Below are positions 34,971-44,304 of a stretch of 64,000 nucleotides of DNA, piece by piece. Under the pieces are notes generated by a model. It ran no database searches. It saw nothing but the letters and a program-made list of their open reading frames with translations, and had not been told where the DNA came from. Source of the stretch: Clostridia bacterium (GTDB taxonomy: Bacteria > Bacillota > Clostridia > Oscillospirales > CAG-272); NCBI GenBank assembly GCA_017443595.1, contig JAFSYU010000041.1, positions 27,913-91,912 of the forward strand. Reading direction: 5' to 3'. A program made the translations under genes and the position numbers. The first letter of the stretch is position 1; each line of letters opens with the position of its first letter.

Positions 34971-35782
34971 AAGTCCTGTCAAGAATATATATGTTTTTGG
35001 TCTTCGGCTTGCTTTACGCGCCGATAATCGTCCTTGTTCTGTTTTCGTTCAACAGAGCCGGGTCGTTCAACAACTATTCCGAATTTTCGTTCTACTGGTA
35101 TAAAGAGCTGTTCCGTGACAGCACCGCGCTTGACGCGCTCAAGAACTCGCTTATCTTAGCGGTTTTGTCTTCCGTCATAGCTACGCTGATAGGCACGCTT
35201 GCCGCTTACGGCATAAGCCGTATGAGGAACAGATACGTCAAAACGGTCATAACGTCCGTTACCAACATACCTATGATGAATCCGGATATAGTTACCGGCG
35301 TATCAATGATGCTTCTGTTCGCGGCTGCCGCCGCAATACCGTTTCTTGCGGTAGAAATGGGCTTCTGGACAATGCTCATAGCGCATACCACGTTCAATTT
35401 GCCGTACGTCGTACTGTCCGTTCTGCCCAAATTCAAGCAGATGGACAAACATCTGACCGAGGCGGCGCTGGACCTGGGCTGTACGCCCGCCAAAACGTTT
35501 CTTAAAATCGAGCTGCCGTTCATCATGCCCGGCGTCGTGTCCGGACTTATGCTCGGCTTTACGCTCTCGCTTGACGATTTTGTAATATCCCACTTCGTTA
35601 GCAGCTCGGATTTCAAAACTCTGCCGCTTTACGTTTACAACCAGACGGCGCACGAGGTGAAATTCAGTATGTACGCGCTCTGCGCTCTTATGGTGTTTGC
35701 CATACTTCTGCTTATGATCCTTGTGAATTTCGTGGGATCCGGCGGAGAAAAAACGAAAAAGAAAAAGAAAAAAACAATCTGA
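34967..35782 (+). CDS. potC: Spermidine/putrescine ABC transporter permease PotC
   Basis: A 271-aa six-helix permease with EAA loop EAALDLGCTPAKTFLKIELP and the PotC-type LDDFVISHFV segment. It ends in an unusually Lys-rich tail (GEKTKKKKKK). GGAGGTGA lies inside the end of potB. Confidence 0.93.
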   Translation: MKVLSRIYMFLVFGLLYAPIIVLVLFSFNRAGSFNNYSEFSFYWYKELFRDSTALDALKNSLILAVLSSVIATLIGTLAAYGISRMRNRYVKTVITSVTNIPMMNPDIVTGVSMMLLFAAAAAIPFLAVEMGFWTMLIAHTTFNLPYVVLSVLPKFKQMDKHLTEAALDLGCTPAKTFLKIELPFIMPGVVSGLMLGFTLSLDDFVISHFVSSSDFKTLPLYVYNQTAHEVKFSMYALCALMVFAILLLMILVNFVGSGGEKTKKKKKKTI

Positions 35783-35804
35783 ATAATAAAAGGAGAGAAA
35801 TGAA

Positions 35805-37046
35805 TTGAAAAAAAAGCTGATCGCCGTTTTACTTGCGGCAGTTACCGTTATGTGTACGCTTGCTTCATGCGGCGGAGGTACTGACAAAGGGACCGTCACG
35901 CTTTACGTATATAACTGGGGCGAATATATATCGGACGGATCCGAAGGCTCGCTTGACACTAACAAGGCTTTTGAAGATTACTGCAACGGAAGCGAAGAGA
36001 TAATGGCGCTGACCGGCGGCAAAAAGGTAAAGGTCAATTATTCAACGTACGCGTCAAACGAGGACCTGTACGCCAAGCTCGAATCAAAGACCGTCAGCTA
36101 TGACGTGGTCATCCCGTCAGATTATATGATCTCAAGACTTATAAAAGAGGGGCTATTACAGAAGATCGACACGTCAAAAATGGAAAACTACGTTAACATT
36201 GACGACAAGTTCAAAAATCTGTATTTTGACACAAATAACGAATACTGCGTTCCGTATACCTACGGCACGGTCGGAATAATCTACGACACGAAAGGCGTTG
36301 ACGCAAAGGACGTTGAAGATCAGAGCTGGGCGCTTATGTGGAACGAGAAGTACGAGGGCAACATCCTTCAGTTCAACAACCCGCGCGACGCGTTCGCTAC
36401 GGCGCAGTTCTATCAGGGAAACAGCGTCAATTCCACTGACGAGCAGACCTGGCGCAGCGCCGCGGAGCTTCTCAAAAAGCAGAAGAGCGTTGTGCAGGGC
36501 TACGTTATGGACGAGGTCTTCAATAAAATGAAGAGCGGATCCGCGCTCATAGCTCCGTATTACGCCGGCGACTTCCTTACCATGTATGAGGATAACGAGG
36601 ATCTTGCGTTCTATTATCCGAAGGAGGGTACCAACGTATTCGTTGACGCGATGTGCGTACCGGCAAACGCAAAAAGCCCGGAGCTTGCGGCGGAATATAT
36701 AAATTTCATGCTGAGCGAGGAAATTGCGATAGCCAACGCGGAGGCGATATGCTACGCGTCCCCCAACAAACTCGTGTTTGAAAATGAGGATTACAAAGCG
36801 GATATGGCGGAAATACACGAGGACGTTATGGACATCCTCTACGGATATAACGACGAGAACATGGAATACTTCCACGATCTTCCGGACGATACGAGAAACC
36901 TGATGAACGATCTGTGGGAGGAGCTGAAGATAGACAGCGGCAAGGGATACGTGGTCTATATCGTATTCGCCATAGTCGCCGCGGCGGTCATACTTCTTAT
37001 AATAATTTTTGCGATAAGGAAAAAGAGAAAAGCTCTTGCGTACTGA
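35805..37046 (+). CDS. potD: Polyamine-binding lipoprotein PotD with C-terminal membrane anchor
   Basis: A 413-aa binding protein. The start is TTG at 35805: AGGAGAGA is 6 nt upstream, whereas the overlapping ATG (35800) meets a stop after two codons. Lipobox LASC puts the lipid Cys near residue 23. The mature N-terminus LYVYNWGEYI and PYTYGTVGIIYD are PotD-like. Unusually, the C-terminus adds a second membrane anchor (VVYIVFAIVAAAVILLIIIF, then RKKRK, ~385-408), so the protein would be held at both ends. Confidence 0.9.
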   Translation: MKKKLIAVLLAAVTVMCTLASCGGGTDKGTVTLYVYNWGEYISDGSEGSLDTNKAFEDYCNGSEEIMALTGGKKVKVNYSTYASNEDLYAKLESKTVSYDVVIPSDYMISRLIKEGLLQKIDTSKMENYVNIDDKFKNLYFDTNNEYCVPYTYGTVGIIYDTKGVDAKDVEDQSWALMWNEKYEGNILQFNNPRDAFATAQFYQGNSVNSTDEQTWRSAAELLKKQKSVVQGYVMDEVFNKMKSGSALIAPYYAGDFLTMYEDNEDLAFYYPKEGTNVFVDAMCVPANAKSPELAAEYINFMLSEEIAIANAEAICYASPNKLVFENEDYKADMAEIHEDVMDILYGYNDENMEYFHDLPDDTRNLMNDLWEELKIDSGKGYVVYIVFAIVAAAVILLIIIFAIRKKRKALAY

Positions 37047-37066
37047 TACGACGGGAGGAGTAGAAA

Positions 37067-37366
37067 ATGAATAAGGAAAAACTGTTTATAATAATAGCCG
37101 CGGTCTGCATATTCGCAATAGCGCTGTTTATGATAGGCGGCGTGGTGCAGGATATAGACTATCACAAGCTTGCGGGCCTTTCGCTTGCGGAGCAGAAGGC
37201 GGAATACGACGATCTGCAGGTAAGAAAAACGGTTGGCGAGACCATGCAGCTTGCCGGCGCGATACTCGCGCTTGCGGGATTTGCTACGATAACCGTCGTA
37301 GCTCTTACGGTAAGCCACAAAAACGCCGAGGAAGCGGAGAAGAAATACACTAAAGAACAGCAGTAA
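37067..37366 (+). CDS. Small two-helix membrane protein after potD
   Basis: A 99-aa protein with helices at ~5-27 and ~58-82 joined by a charged loop, and a charged tail. GGGAGGAG precedes the ATG. It is 20 nt after potD and before the operon terminator, so it is probably co-expressed with the transporter. Family not recognised. Confidence 0.7.
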   Translation: MNKEKLFIIIAAVCIFAIALFMIGGVVQDIDYHKLAGLSLAEQKAEYDDLQVRKTVGETMQLAGAILALAGFATITVVALTVSHKNAEEAEKKYTKEQQ

Positions 37367-37372
37367 CAAAAC

Positions 37373-37406
37373 GGCGTCTGTGCGTCGGCACGGACGCCGC
37401 CTTTTT
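37373..37406 (+). terminator. Terminator of the potABCD operon
   Basis: GGCGTC...GACGCC stem with an inner GTGC/GCAC pairing, followed by CTTTTT. Confidence 0.85.
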
Positions 37407-37441
37407 GGATCAGATATTTGACAATACGGGAGGGTATTTTT

Positions 37442-40327
37442 TTGAAAAGATTATTTTCCGCTTTATTGGCGGCTGTCATGCTTTTTGCGATGTGCGCCGG
37501 TTTGTCGGTCACCGTGTCTGCTTATACGGCGCATATAGACGCGATCTACGTAAACGACAATACGTATGCCGAAGGAAAAACAAACTACAACGGTTCTTCA
37601 AAGATCACGATAGGACCGGGCGGCAGGATATATATACTCGGCTGGGTGGTGTTTTCCAAGACTGACGGGCTTAAAGAGATAAAATATACTCTGGACGGCA
37701 AGGAACGTTCCTGCACAAACGTTTACCGAAACAGAGACGACGTTGCGAGAAGCTATGATATGTATAACAACGGTGAGCACGGCGGCTTCGGAGAAGACGA
37801 CAATATGATGGAGCTGTCAGGTATTGACGGCCTCGGCGAGGGAACGTACAAGATCTCTCTCGTGGCGTATTCAAACGGCGGAGAACGGACGGTTTTCAAA
37901 AACTTCAATCTCACCGTGCAGGCTGTTTCTTTAACTCACCTTGACGCGCTGCAGATAAACAAAAGCAGGTACGTTTTGTCTGAAAATCTGGCGGGAAATC
38001 CGCGTGTTACGATAAGAGAAGACGATAAAGTTTACGTTTTGGGCTGGGCGGCGTTCGGTACGACGGACAGACTGAAAGAAATCGTATACACGGCGGATAA
38101 AAAACAGTACGCCTGCTCAGATACGTATTCAAACAGACCGGACGTTTCCTCCGTTACGCCTGTTTACGATAACGGCAATCACGCCGGCTTCGGCTCAACG
38201 TCCCAAATGATCGAGCTTACGGGCATAGGCGCTCTTTCCGCCGGTCTGCACGCAATTACGGTAAGCGCCGTTTCAGACGCGGGTAAAAAAGAGGATATCT
38301 GCTCGTTTACTTTAAGGGTCATGTCCGATACGCAGATCATCGTTTCCGGTATAAACGGCAGCGGTGATATAGACGGAAACGGAACGGCTGACAACAAGGA
38401 TATCGTAGCGCTTTTCCGCCACCTCTCCGGCGGCGCAAAGATGAAGGAGACGAACGCGGACGTAAACGGCGACGGAAAGATAAACAATAAGGACGTGACG
38501 ATACTTTTCAGATATATGAGCGGAAACGCGCCGGAATATAACGGTTATTACGCCGGAACTCCCGCGTATACCGTAAACGGCGACACGATAACGGTGGACG
38601 GCGTTTCGTATCCGAACACCAATAATATGAAAAACGGTATAATGTACGCGCTTGACGACCTCAACAGAGAGCTTACACTGGACGAAGGCGCGTATTCATA
38701 CGACGGAAGCAAAAACGTGGGCCTGTTCTACTTCTTATGGATGGGAGAACACGGTGACGACGGTATATTTGATATAACAAAGATACTTGCAGCGGGCAAA
38801 GACGCGGCTAAAAAAGCCTCGTATTCCGGCTGGGGACCTGTAAACGCCATGCACTACTGGAGCGAACCGCTGTACGGCTATTATTACTCAAAAGACAAGT
38901 GGGTAATGAGAAAGCATATAGAGGAGCTTACGCTTGCAAACGTTGACTTTTTGTATATAGACGCGACAAACGGTTATCCGTATATAAATAACGCGCTTAA
39001 TCTTATGTCAATAATGCATGAGTTCAACGAACAGGGATATACGGCGCCTAAGATCGTGTTCTATACGCATTCACAGTGTCCGCAGACTGTGAGATCAATA
39101 TATAACGGTATTTATAAAAAGAATAAATATCCCGACACGTGGCTTTACGTTGACGGTAAACCGGCAATAATAGCCTATCAGAGCGAATGTAAAAACAGCC
39201 TTTCATCAGAGGTTTACGAATTCTTCTCTTACCGCGAACCGCAGTGGCCGAACGAAGCCCAGAAAACGAACGGCTGGCCGTGGATGGATTTCAATTATCC
39301 GCAGAGAGTATTCAAAAACAACAGCGGCAAGGCAGAGGCCATAAGCGTATCCGTCGCACAGCACAGCGGCACGGTATGTTTCTCCGATTCCGCGATATAC
39401 GGCAACAGGACCAACAGAGGCAGAAGCTACCACGACGGACAGCCCGGCATAACGGACGACTCCGTGCTTTACGGATACAACTTTGACGAGCAGTTCAAAC
39501 GCGCGATAGACGCAAACGTGCCGTATATACTCGTCACCGGCTGGAACGAATGGGTCGCGCAGCGACAGAATCCGGGAAGCGGTACAAAGGTGATATTCAT
39601 AGATACGTGCGATATTGAATATTCGCGCGATCTAGAGCCTATGAAGGGCGGATATTTTGACAACTATTATATGCAACTTATAAACAATATCCGTAAATAC
39701 AAAGGGACCGCGCCGATACTCGTGCAGGATACGAGAAAGCCGATAGATATAAACGGCAGCTTTGACCAGTGGGACGATATACTCGTCACGTATACCGACC
39801 CGAAAGGCGATACGGAGGACAGAAACAGCAACGGTTTCGGCAACAAGACTATCATAGATAATTCGGACAATAACGATATCGTTTATTCAAAGATCGTATA
39901 CGACAAGCACAATATTTACTTCTACGTACAGACCGCGAACGATATTTCGGCACCTGCCGCCAATACGTCGTGGATGCAGCTTTTCATAAACGCGGATTAC
40001 GACGGAAGCACGGGATTTTACGGCTTTGATTACATAGTCAACCAGAGCGTGAAATCAAACGGAGTAAGCACGCTTGCAAAGATAAAGAGATCCGGCGATA
40101 CGTATAAGATAGAGTCGAGCGAGGAAATATCTTACAGGGTAAGCGGAAACAAAATGATGATAAGCGTGCCGCTTGAATCCATAGGCGTGCGCGATTACCG
40201 CGATATAATGATAGCTTTCAAATGGGTGGACAGCGACACGAACGTGAAGACCATGGCGCAGATGTATTCGGAGGGCGACATAGCGCCCGTAGGAAGACTT
40301 TGCTACACGTTCCAGAATCATAAATAA
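37442..40327 (+). CDS. Secreted dockerin-containing GH99/WbsX-like enzyme
   Basis: A 961-aa protein. TTG 37442 is chosen because GGGAGGG lies ~7 nt upstream and a signal peptide follows (~1-27); an earlier TTG at 37418 is ahead of that site. Two homologous ~125-residue beta domains come first (both with LGW..F and HGGFG/HAGFG). An internal type I dockerin follows at ~300-355 (DIDGNGTADNKDIVALFRHL and DVNGDGKINNKDVTILFRYM). Then come a TIM-barrel domain with GWNEW (~390-770), as in GH99-like/WbsX proteins, and a C-terminal CBM9-like domain (~785-955). It likely acts on complex glycans outside the cell. No cohesin gene is in the window. Confidence 0.8.
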   Translation: MKRLFSALLAAVMLFAMCAGLSVTVSAYTAHIDAIYVNDNTYAEGKTNYNGSSKITIGPGGRIYILGWVVFSKTDGLKEIKYTLDGKERSCTNVYRNRDDVARSYDMYNNGEHGGFGEDDNMMELSGIDGLGEGTYKISLVAYSNGGERTVFKNFNLTVQAVSLTHLDALQINKSRYVLSENLAGNPRVTIREDDKVYVLGWAAFGTTDRLKEIVYTADKKQYACSDTYSNRPDVSSVTPVYDNGNHAGFGSTSQMIELTGIGALSAGLHAITVSAVSDAGKKEDICSFTLRVMSDTQIIVSGINGSGDIDGNGTADNKDIVALFRHLSGGAKMKETNADVNGDGKINNKDVTILFRYMSGNAPEYNGYYAGTPAYTVNGDTITVDGVSYPNTNNMKNGIMYALDDLNRELTLDEGAYSYDGSKNVGLFYFLWMGEHGDDGIFDITKILAAGKDAAKKASYSGWGPVNAMHYWSEPLYGYYYSKDKWVMRKHIEELTLANVDFLYIDATNGYPYINNALNLMSIMHEFNEQGYTAPKIVFYTHSQCPQTVRSIYNGIYKKNKYPDTWLYVDGKPAIIAYQSECKNSLSSEVYEFFSYREPQWPNEAQKTNGWPWMDFNYPQRVFKNNSGKAEAISVSVAQHSGTVCFSDSAIYGNRTNRGRSYHDGQPGITDDSVLYGYNFDEQFKRAIDANVPYILVTGWNEWVAQRQNPGSGTKVIFIDTCDIEYSRDLEPMKGGYFDNYYMQLINNIRKYKGTAPILVQDTRKPIDINGSFDQWDDILVTYTDPKGDTEDRNSNGFGNKTIIDNSDNNDIVYSKIVYDKHNIYFYVQTANDISAPAANTSWMQLFINADYDGSTGFYGFDYIVNQSVKSNGVSTLAKIKRSGDTYKIESSEEISYRVSGNKMMISVPLESIGVRDYRDIMIAFKWVDSDTNVKTMAQMYSEGDIAPVGRLCYTFQNHK

Positions 40328-40336
40328 TAAAATGAC

Positions 40337-40373
40337 AAAACAAGCCGGATCTGAAACAGATCCGGCTTGTTTT
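40337..40373. terminator. Strong bidirectional terminator
   Basis: A 17-bp perfect stem (AAAACAAGCCGGATCTG and its complement) with a 3-nt loop separates convergent genes. Confidence 0.95.
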
Positions 40374-40387
40374 ACTGCGTTTATAAT

Positions 40388-41719
40388 TCAGTGACGGTCG
40401 TTTTTGCTTTGATAGTACGAGGATTTGTCTTTATACATCTCCTCGTCCGCACGCTTGAACACGTCGTTGAAATGACTGTCAAGTCCGGCGATGAAAGGTA
40501 CTGTTCCCTTTGATATCGAAAGCGGTGCGGCGCGTCGTCTTGACGTTTTGTTTACTTCTTTTATGCCCGTGTCCACGCGCTCAAAAGCGGCGTTTATCTC
40601 TTCCTTTGACACCTGCTCGAATATCGCTATGAATTCGTCTCCGCCTATGCGGTACAGGTTTTGCACGCCGCATATTTCTTTTAAAATTGACGCCGTGTCT
40701 ATTATCGCGGAATCTCCGGCCTCATGACCGTGTTCGTCGTTTATACGCTTCAAACCGTTTATATCAAATACGGCTATGTAAAAATCAGCCGTGTTATCCG
40801 CTATCTTTTTGTTCAGGTCTTCTATGCGCTCGGTAAACGCGGTCCTGTTGCCGACGCCTGTCATGGTGTCGCTGAACGCCTGCAGCTTCATATCCGAGAT
40901 ATATACTCTGATCTTCTTCTGCAGATATCTTGCCCTTAATATCGTTTCGGATATCCTGTCTCTGCTGTCTCTCGGGCGTGCCGGAGCATCGTCATTGCCG
41001 GTTCCGTCGTCCGTAAGATCGGATATATCGTCCGCAAGGATATCAAGTTCCGTATAAAGCCGTGAAAGATTACGACGGAGCTTGCTTGTTGTCAGAAGTA
41101 TTGCAACGGCGTTTATGACAAGGGAAGCCGCGCAAACGAATATGATGATACCCATATCTGACGCGATCTGATTTTTGTACCAGTTTGCGTCAAAGTCAAC
41201 TATTACAAGACCGACAATATTGTTCTCCGAATCGTATACAGGACTGTATGCGCTGAAAAACGTTCCCCATTCATCGGAATACGGTACCGTGTCTACCGCG
41301 GGGGTGCCTTCAATAGCTTTATATATACCGTCGGAATGGACTACCTTCTGTCCGAACGGAGCTGCGTCAAACGACGGGTCTATGGAGAAATAAAATTCTC
41401 CGTCCTTACCCTGATACGCGCAGTATATGTATTTCAAATGCTGTTTGTTTATGTTGTCGCGGAACACGGCAAGCGAGTTATACACGCTTTGATATTCCGG
41501 CGTGCCGACGCCGTTTTCGGTAAGGACTTTGAGATGGTCTCCGTTGATCGTTGCCGCGGCGCAGTTTGCAATATCCAGCATCCTTTCGTTTATCAGGGTC
41601 GTTGACGTTATCCTTGTGTTATGGAGCAGGATAGCGCTCAGGATCACGTTCGTTAAAAACATAAGAATTATAGTTATAACTATTATTCTTGTTGTTATGT
41701 TGCTTTCCGTTCTTTTCAA
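40388..41719 (-). CDS. Membrane diguanylate cyclase with extracellular sensor
   Basis: A 443-aa protein: helix ~10-32, Cache-like ectodomain (~40-185), helix ~188-210, coiled linker and a GGDEF domain (~275-435). The active motif RIGGDEF is intact, so it should make c-di-GMP. No RxxD inhibitory site precedes it (GVQN instead). The start is TTG at 41719, with AGGAGG 5 nt upstream. It is 18 nt after purC in the minus-strand operon. No EAL protein is present in the window. Confidence 0.9.
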   Translation of the reverse strand: MKRTESNITTRIIVITIILMFLTNVILSAILLHNTRITSTTLINERMLDIANCAAATINGDHLKVLTENGVGTPEYQSVYNSLAVFRDNINKQHLKYIYCAYQGKDGEFYFSIDPSFDAAPFGQKVVHSDGIYKAIEGTPAVDTVPYSDEWGTFFSAYSPVYDSENNIVGLVIVDFDANWYKNQIASDMGIIIFVCAASLVINAVAILLTTSKLRRNLSRLYTELDILADDISDLTDDGTGNDDAPARPRDSRDRISETILRARYLQKKIRVYISDMKLQAFSDTMTGVGNRTAFTERIEDLNKKIADNTADFYIAVFDINGLKRINDEHGHEAGDSAIIDTASILKEICGVQNLYRIGGDEFIAIFEQVSKEEINAAFERVDTGIKEVNKTSRRRAAPLSISKGTVPFIAGLDSHFNDVFKRADEEMYKDKSSYYQSKNDRH

Positions 41720-41737
41720 GATATCCTCCTGACGATA

Positions 41738-42454
41738 TCAGCCGAGAGCTTTGTTCAATCTCCTCATTATCTCCGCATACGCGTCTTCAACACCGCCCAT
41801 GTCTCTGCGGAAACGGTCTTTATCAAGCTTTTCTTTTGTTTTGCTGTCCCACAGACGGCAGGTGTCCGGGCTGATCTCATCAGCTAAAATGATCGTACCG
41901 TCGGCGGTTTTACCGAATTCGAGCTTATAGTCAACGAGAGTGACTCCGCAGCCCGCCCAGAATTCCTTTAATACCTCGTCTACCTTAAGCGCGTATTTCT
42001 TTATTGTCGCTATTTCTTCCTCGGTGGCGAGTTTGAGCGCTATGGCGTGATCGTCGTTTAACAGCGGATCGCCCAGCTCGTCGTTTTTATATGAGAATTC
42101 CACCGTGGGCTTATCAAAAACGATACCTTCTTCAACGCCGTATCTTTTTGAGAAAGAACCGGCGGAAATGTTTCTTACTATTACCTCAAGCGGTACTATC
42201 TTTACGCGGCGTACTACCGTCTCGCGCTCGGATAATTCTTTTACGTAATGCGTTGGAACGCCTTTTGTTTCAAGCAGCTGCATAAGGCGGTTGCTCATTT
42301 GGTTGTTTATAACGCCTTTGCCGGCTATCGTGCCTTTTTTCAGACCGTTGAACGCCGTTGCGTCATCCTTGTAACTGACGATAAGGTACTCCGCCTCGTC
42401 AGTTTCAAATACTTTTTTGGCTTTGCCCTCGTATAACTGTTTGCCTTTTGTCAT
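41738..42454 (-). CDS. purC: SAICAR synthase
   Basis: A 238-aa purine enzyme (phosphoribosylaminoimidazole-succinocarboxamide synthase). LYEGKAKKVF at the N-terminus, VVRRVKIVPLEVIVRN, and LADEISPDTCRLWD are diagnostic. ATG 42454 follows GGAGG; an in-frame ATG 16 codons earlier has no site. It lies 25 nt after yifB. Other pur genes are absent nearby. Confidence 0.95.
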   Translation of the reverse strand: MTKGKQLYEGKAKKVFETDEAEYLIVSYKDDATAFNGLKKGTIAGKGVINNQMSNRLMQLLETKGVPTHYVKELSERETVVRRVKIVPLEVIVRNISAGSFSKRYGVEEGIVFDKPTVEFSYKNDELGDPLLNDDHAIALKLATEEEIATIKKYALKVDEVLKEFWAGCGVTLVDYKLEFGKTADGTIILADEISPDTCRLWDSKTKEKLDKDRFRRDMGGVEDAYAEIMRRLNKALG

Positions 42455-42479
42455 TTTATATATCCTCCGTATAGTATAT

Positions 42480-44015
42480 TCATTGCCAGTATTTTCTGTC
42501 AAGCGAGCGCATGCTTACCGCCTGAGCTATATGGAAATCCGTTATCTGCTCTGATGCGTCCATATCCGCGACCGTACGCGCGACTCTCAATATCCTGTCG
42601 TAGCCGCGTGCGGACAGCCCGAGTTTTTCAAACGCCGCTTTTAAGATCTTTTTGCCTTCTGAGCTGACGTTGCAGTATTTTCTTATCTGAGCGCTGGACA
42701 TCTGCGCGTTGCACGTTATGCCGGACGCTCTGTTGCGCTCCGCGGAAAACGCGCGGGCTTTGTTTATCCGCTCGCGTATCGCAGCCGACGTCTCGCCGTC
42801 CGGCTTTTTTGAAAGCTCTTCAAAAGACAGCGACGGCATCTCTATCTGTATGTCTATCCTGTCAAGCAAAGGACCTGATATTTTTGATAAATACTTTCTT
42901 ATTTCCTGCGGCGTGCAGGTGCAGCGGCGCACGGATGATCCGAAATAGCCGCATTTACACGGGTTCATAGCGCAGACGAGCATGAATTTGCTCGGGAACG
43001 AAAGCTTACCGTTGACGCGCGTAATCGTTACGCGGCCGTCCTCAAGCGGCTGTCTCATCGCCTCCATCGCCGGACGCGAAAATTCAGGGAGTTCATCCAA
43101 GAACAGGACGCCGTTGTGCGCGAGCGATATCTCGCCCGGTGTCGGTATCTGACCGCCGCCGGAAAGTCCCGCGCTTGACATTGTATGATGCGGAGAGCGG
43201 AAAGGTCTGTGCGTGATAAGAGAAGTGTCAGGCGGCAAAGTTCCGGCAACGGAATGTATCTTCGTTGATTCTATCGCCTCGTCAAAGCTCATTTCCGGCA
43301 TTATGGTCGGTATGCGCTTTGCAAGCATACTTTTACCTGTTCCGGGAGGACCGATGAGCAGAATGTTGTGACCGCCGGTGACCGCGACCTCTATCGCGCG
43401 TTTCGCCGCTTCCTGCCCTTTAACGTCCGAGAAATCTATCGGAAAATCCGTAAAGGAATCCTTGAACAGACTGCCGTTGAACTTCACCGGCGTTATTTTG
43501 TTGTCCGTGTTAAGATGTGTGATTATATCGTACAGGCTTTTTGCCGGATAAATTTTCAATCCTTCAACAACGGACGCTTCTTTTGCGTTCTCCGGCGCGA
43601 CGAATATTTCGGTCAGACCCGCGGCTTTCGCCGCTGCCGCCATACACAGGGCGCCTCTCACCGGACGCAGATCGCCGGACAGCGACAGCTCGCCGATAAA
43701 GCACATATTTGAAAAATCAACGAGAGGGCTTATTATCTCCGCAGCGGCTAAGATCGCGACGGCTATCGCTATATCGTAGGACGAGCCCTCTTTTTTTCTG
43801 TCGGCAGGCGCTAAATTCACGGTGAGCCCGCTTTGCGGAAAGACCATACCGGAGTTCATAACGGCGGCGTTTATACGCTCTTTGGATTCCTTTATCGCCG
43901 TGTCCGGTAAGCCGACTATTTCAAAAAACGGAAGCGTCGGCGCACTGCTGCACTCAACTGTGACGGTATATCCGTCAATACCGCGCAGTCCGCAAGTGTA
44001 AACAGTTGATAGCAT
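42480..44015 (-). CDS. YifB/ComM-family Mg-chelatase-like AAA+ ATPase
   Basis: A 511-aa protein with an N-terminal Lon-protease-like domain (~1-170), AAA+ core with Walker A IGPPGTGKSMLAKRIP, HRPFRSPHHTMS, GEISLAHNGVLFLDELPEF (Walker B), CNPCKCG zinc-like cysteines, and a C-terminal lid. ComM members help branch migration during transformation; function in clostridia is little known. ATG 44015 follows GAAGGAG; an earlier in-frame ATG would add a hydrophobic 30-residue leader foreign to the family. Confidence 0.93.
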   Translation of the reverse strand: MLSTVYTCGLRGIDGYTVTVECSSAPTLPFFEIVGLPDTAIKESKERINAAVMNSGMVFPQSGLTVNLAPADRKKEGSSYDIAIAVAILAAAEIISPLVDFSNMCFIGELSLSGDLRPVRGALCMAAAAKAAGLTEIFVAPENAKEASVVEGLKIYPAKSLYDIITHLNTDNKITPVKFNGSLFKDSFTDFPIDFSDVKGQEAAKRAIEVAVTGGHNILLIGPPGTGKSMLAKRIPTIMPEMSFDEAIESTKIHSVAGTLPPDTSLITHRPFRSPHHTMSSAGLSGGGQIPTPGEISLAHNGVLFLDELPEFSRPAMEAMRQPLEDGRVTITRVNGKLSFPSKFMLVCAMNPCKCGYFGSSVRRCTCTPQEIRKYLSKISGPLLDRIDIQIEMPSLSFEELSKKPDGETSAAIRERINKARAFSAERNRASGITCNAQMSSAQIRKYCNVSSEGKKILKAAFEKLGLSARGYDRILRVARTVADMDASEQITDFHIAQAVSMRSLDRKYWQ

Positions 44016-44043
44016 ACTCGTCTCTCCTTCCGTAATTTTATTT

Positions 44044-44072
44044 ATTATATCATGTAAATTTAAAATAATCAA
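44044..44072 (-). promoter_or_regulatory. Promoter for yifB-purC-GGDEF operon
   Basis: Minus strand: TTGATT, 17-bp spacer, TATAAT, ~28 bp before the yifB start. Confidence 0.75.
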
Positions 44073-44238
44073 CACTATAATTGAATAAAATACAACTTTT
44101 TTCATAATTTATCGCATTTTCTTTACATTTGTTGCATTATAAGCGAATTATTATGCCGTCACCGTCAATACGGCTTTTTCCTGCTTAAAAAATTTACGAA
44201 AAGATTACACAAAAATATATCGGTTTTCTCTATATTGA

Positions 44239-44244
44239 TATAAT
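44239..44244 (+). promoter_or_regulatory. Probable -10 box for the PFOR gene
   Basis: A perfect TATAAT lies 60 bp before the PFOR start. The expected -35 position is AT-rich without a good match. The rest of the 44016-44304 gap shows only the divergent yifB promoter. Confidence 0.5.
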
Positions 44245-44304
44245 ATAGAAAGGTATGGATCAACCGTATTTATATTACCATATTCAAATAAATGGAGGTC
44301 ACAC

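Noticed and set aside
36174..36875. Minus-strand 233-codon frame opposite potD
   Set aside because: Antisense to potD; Val/Arg/Leu-rich reversed-codon composition and no start signals.
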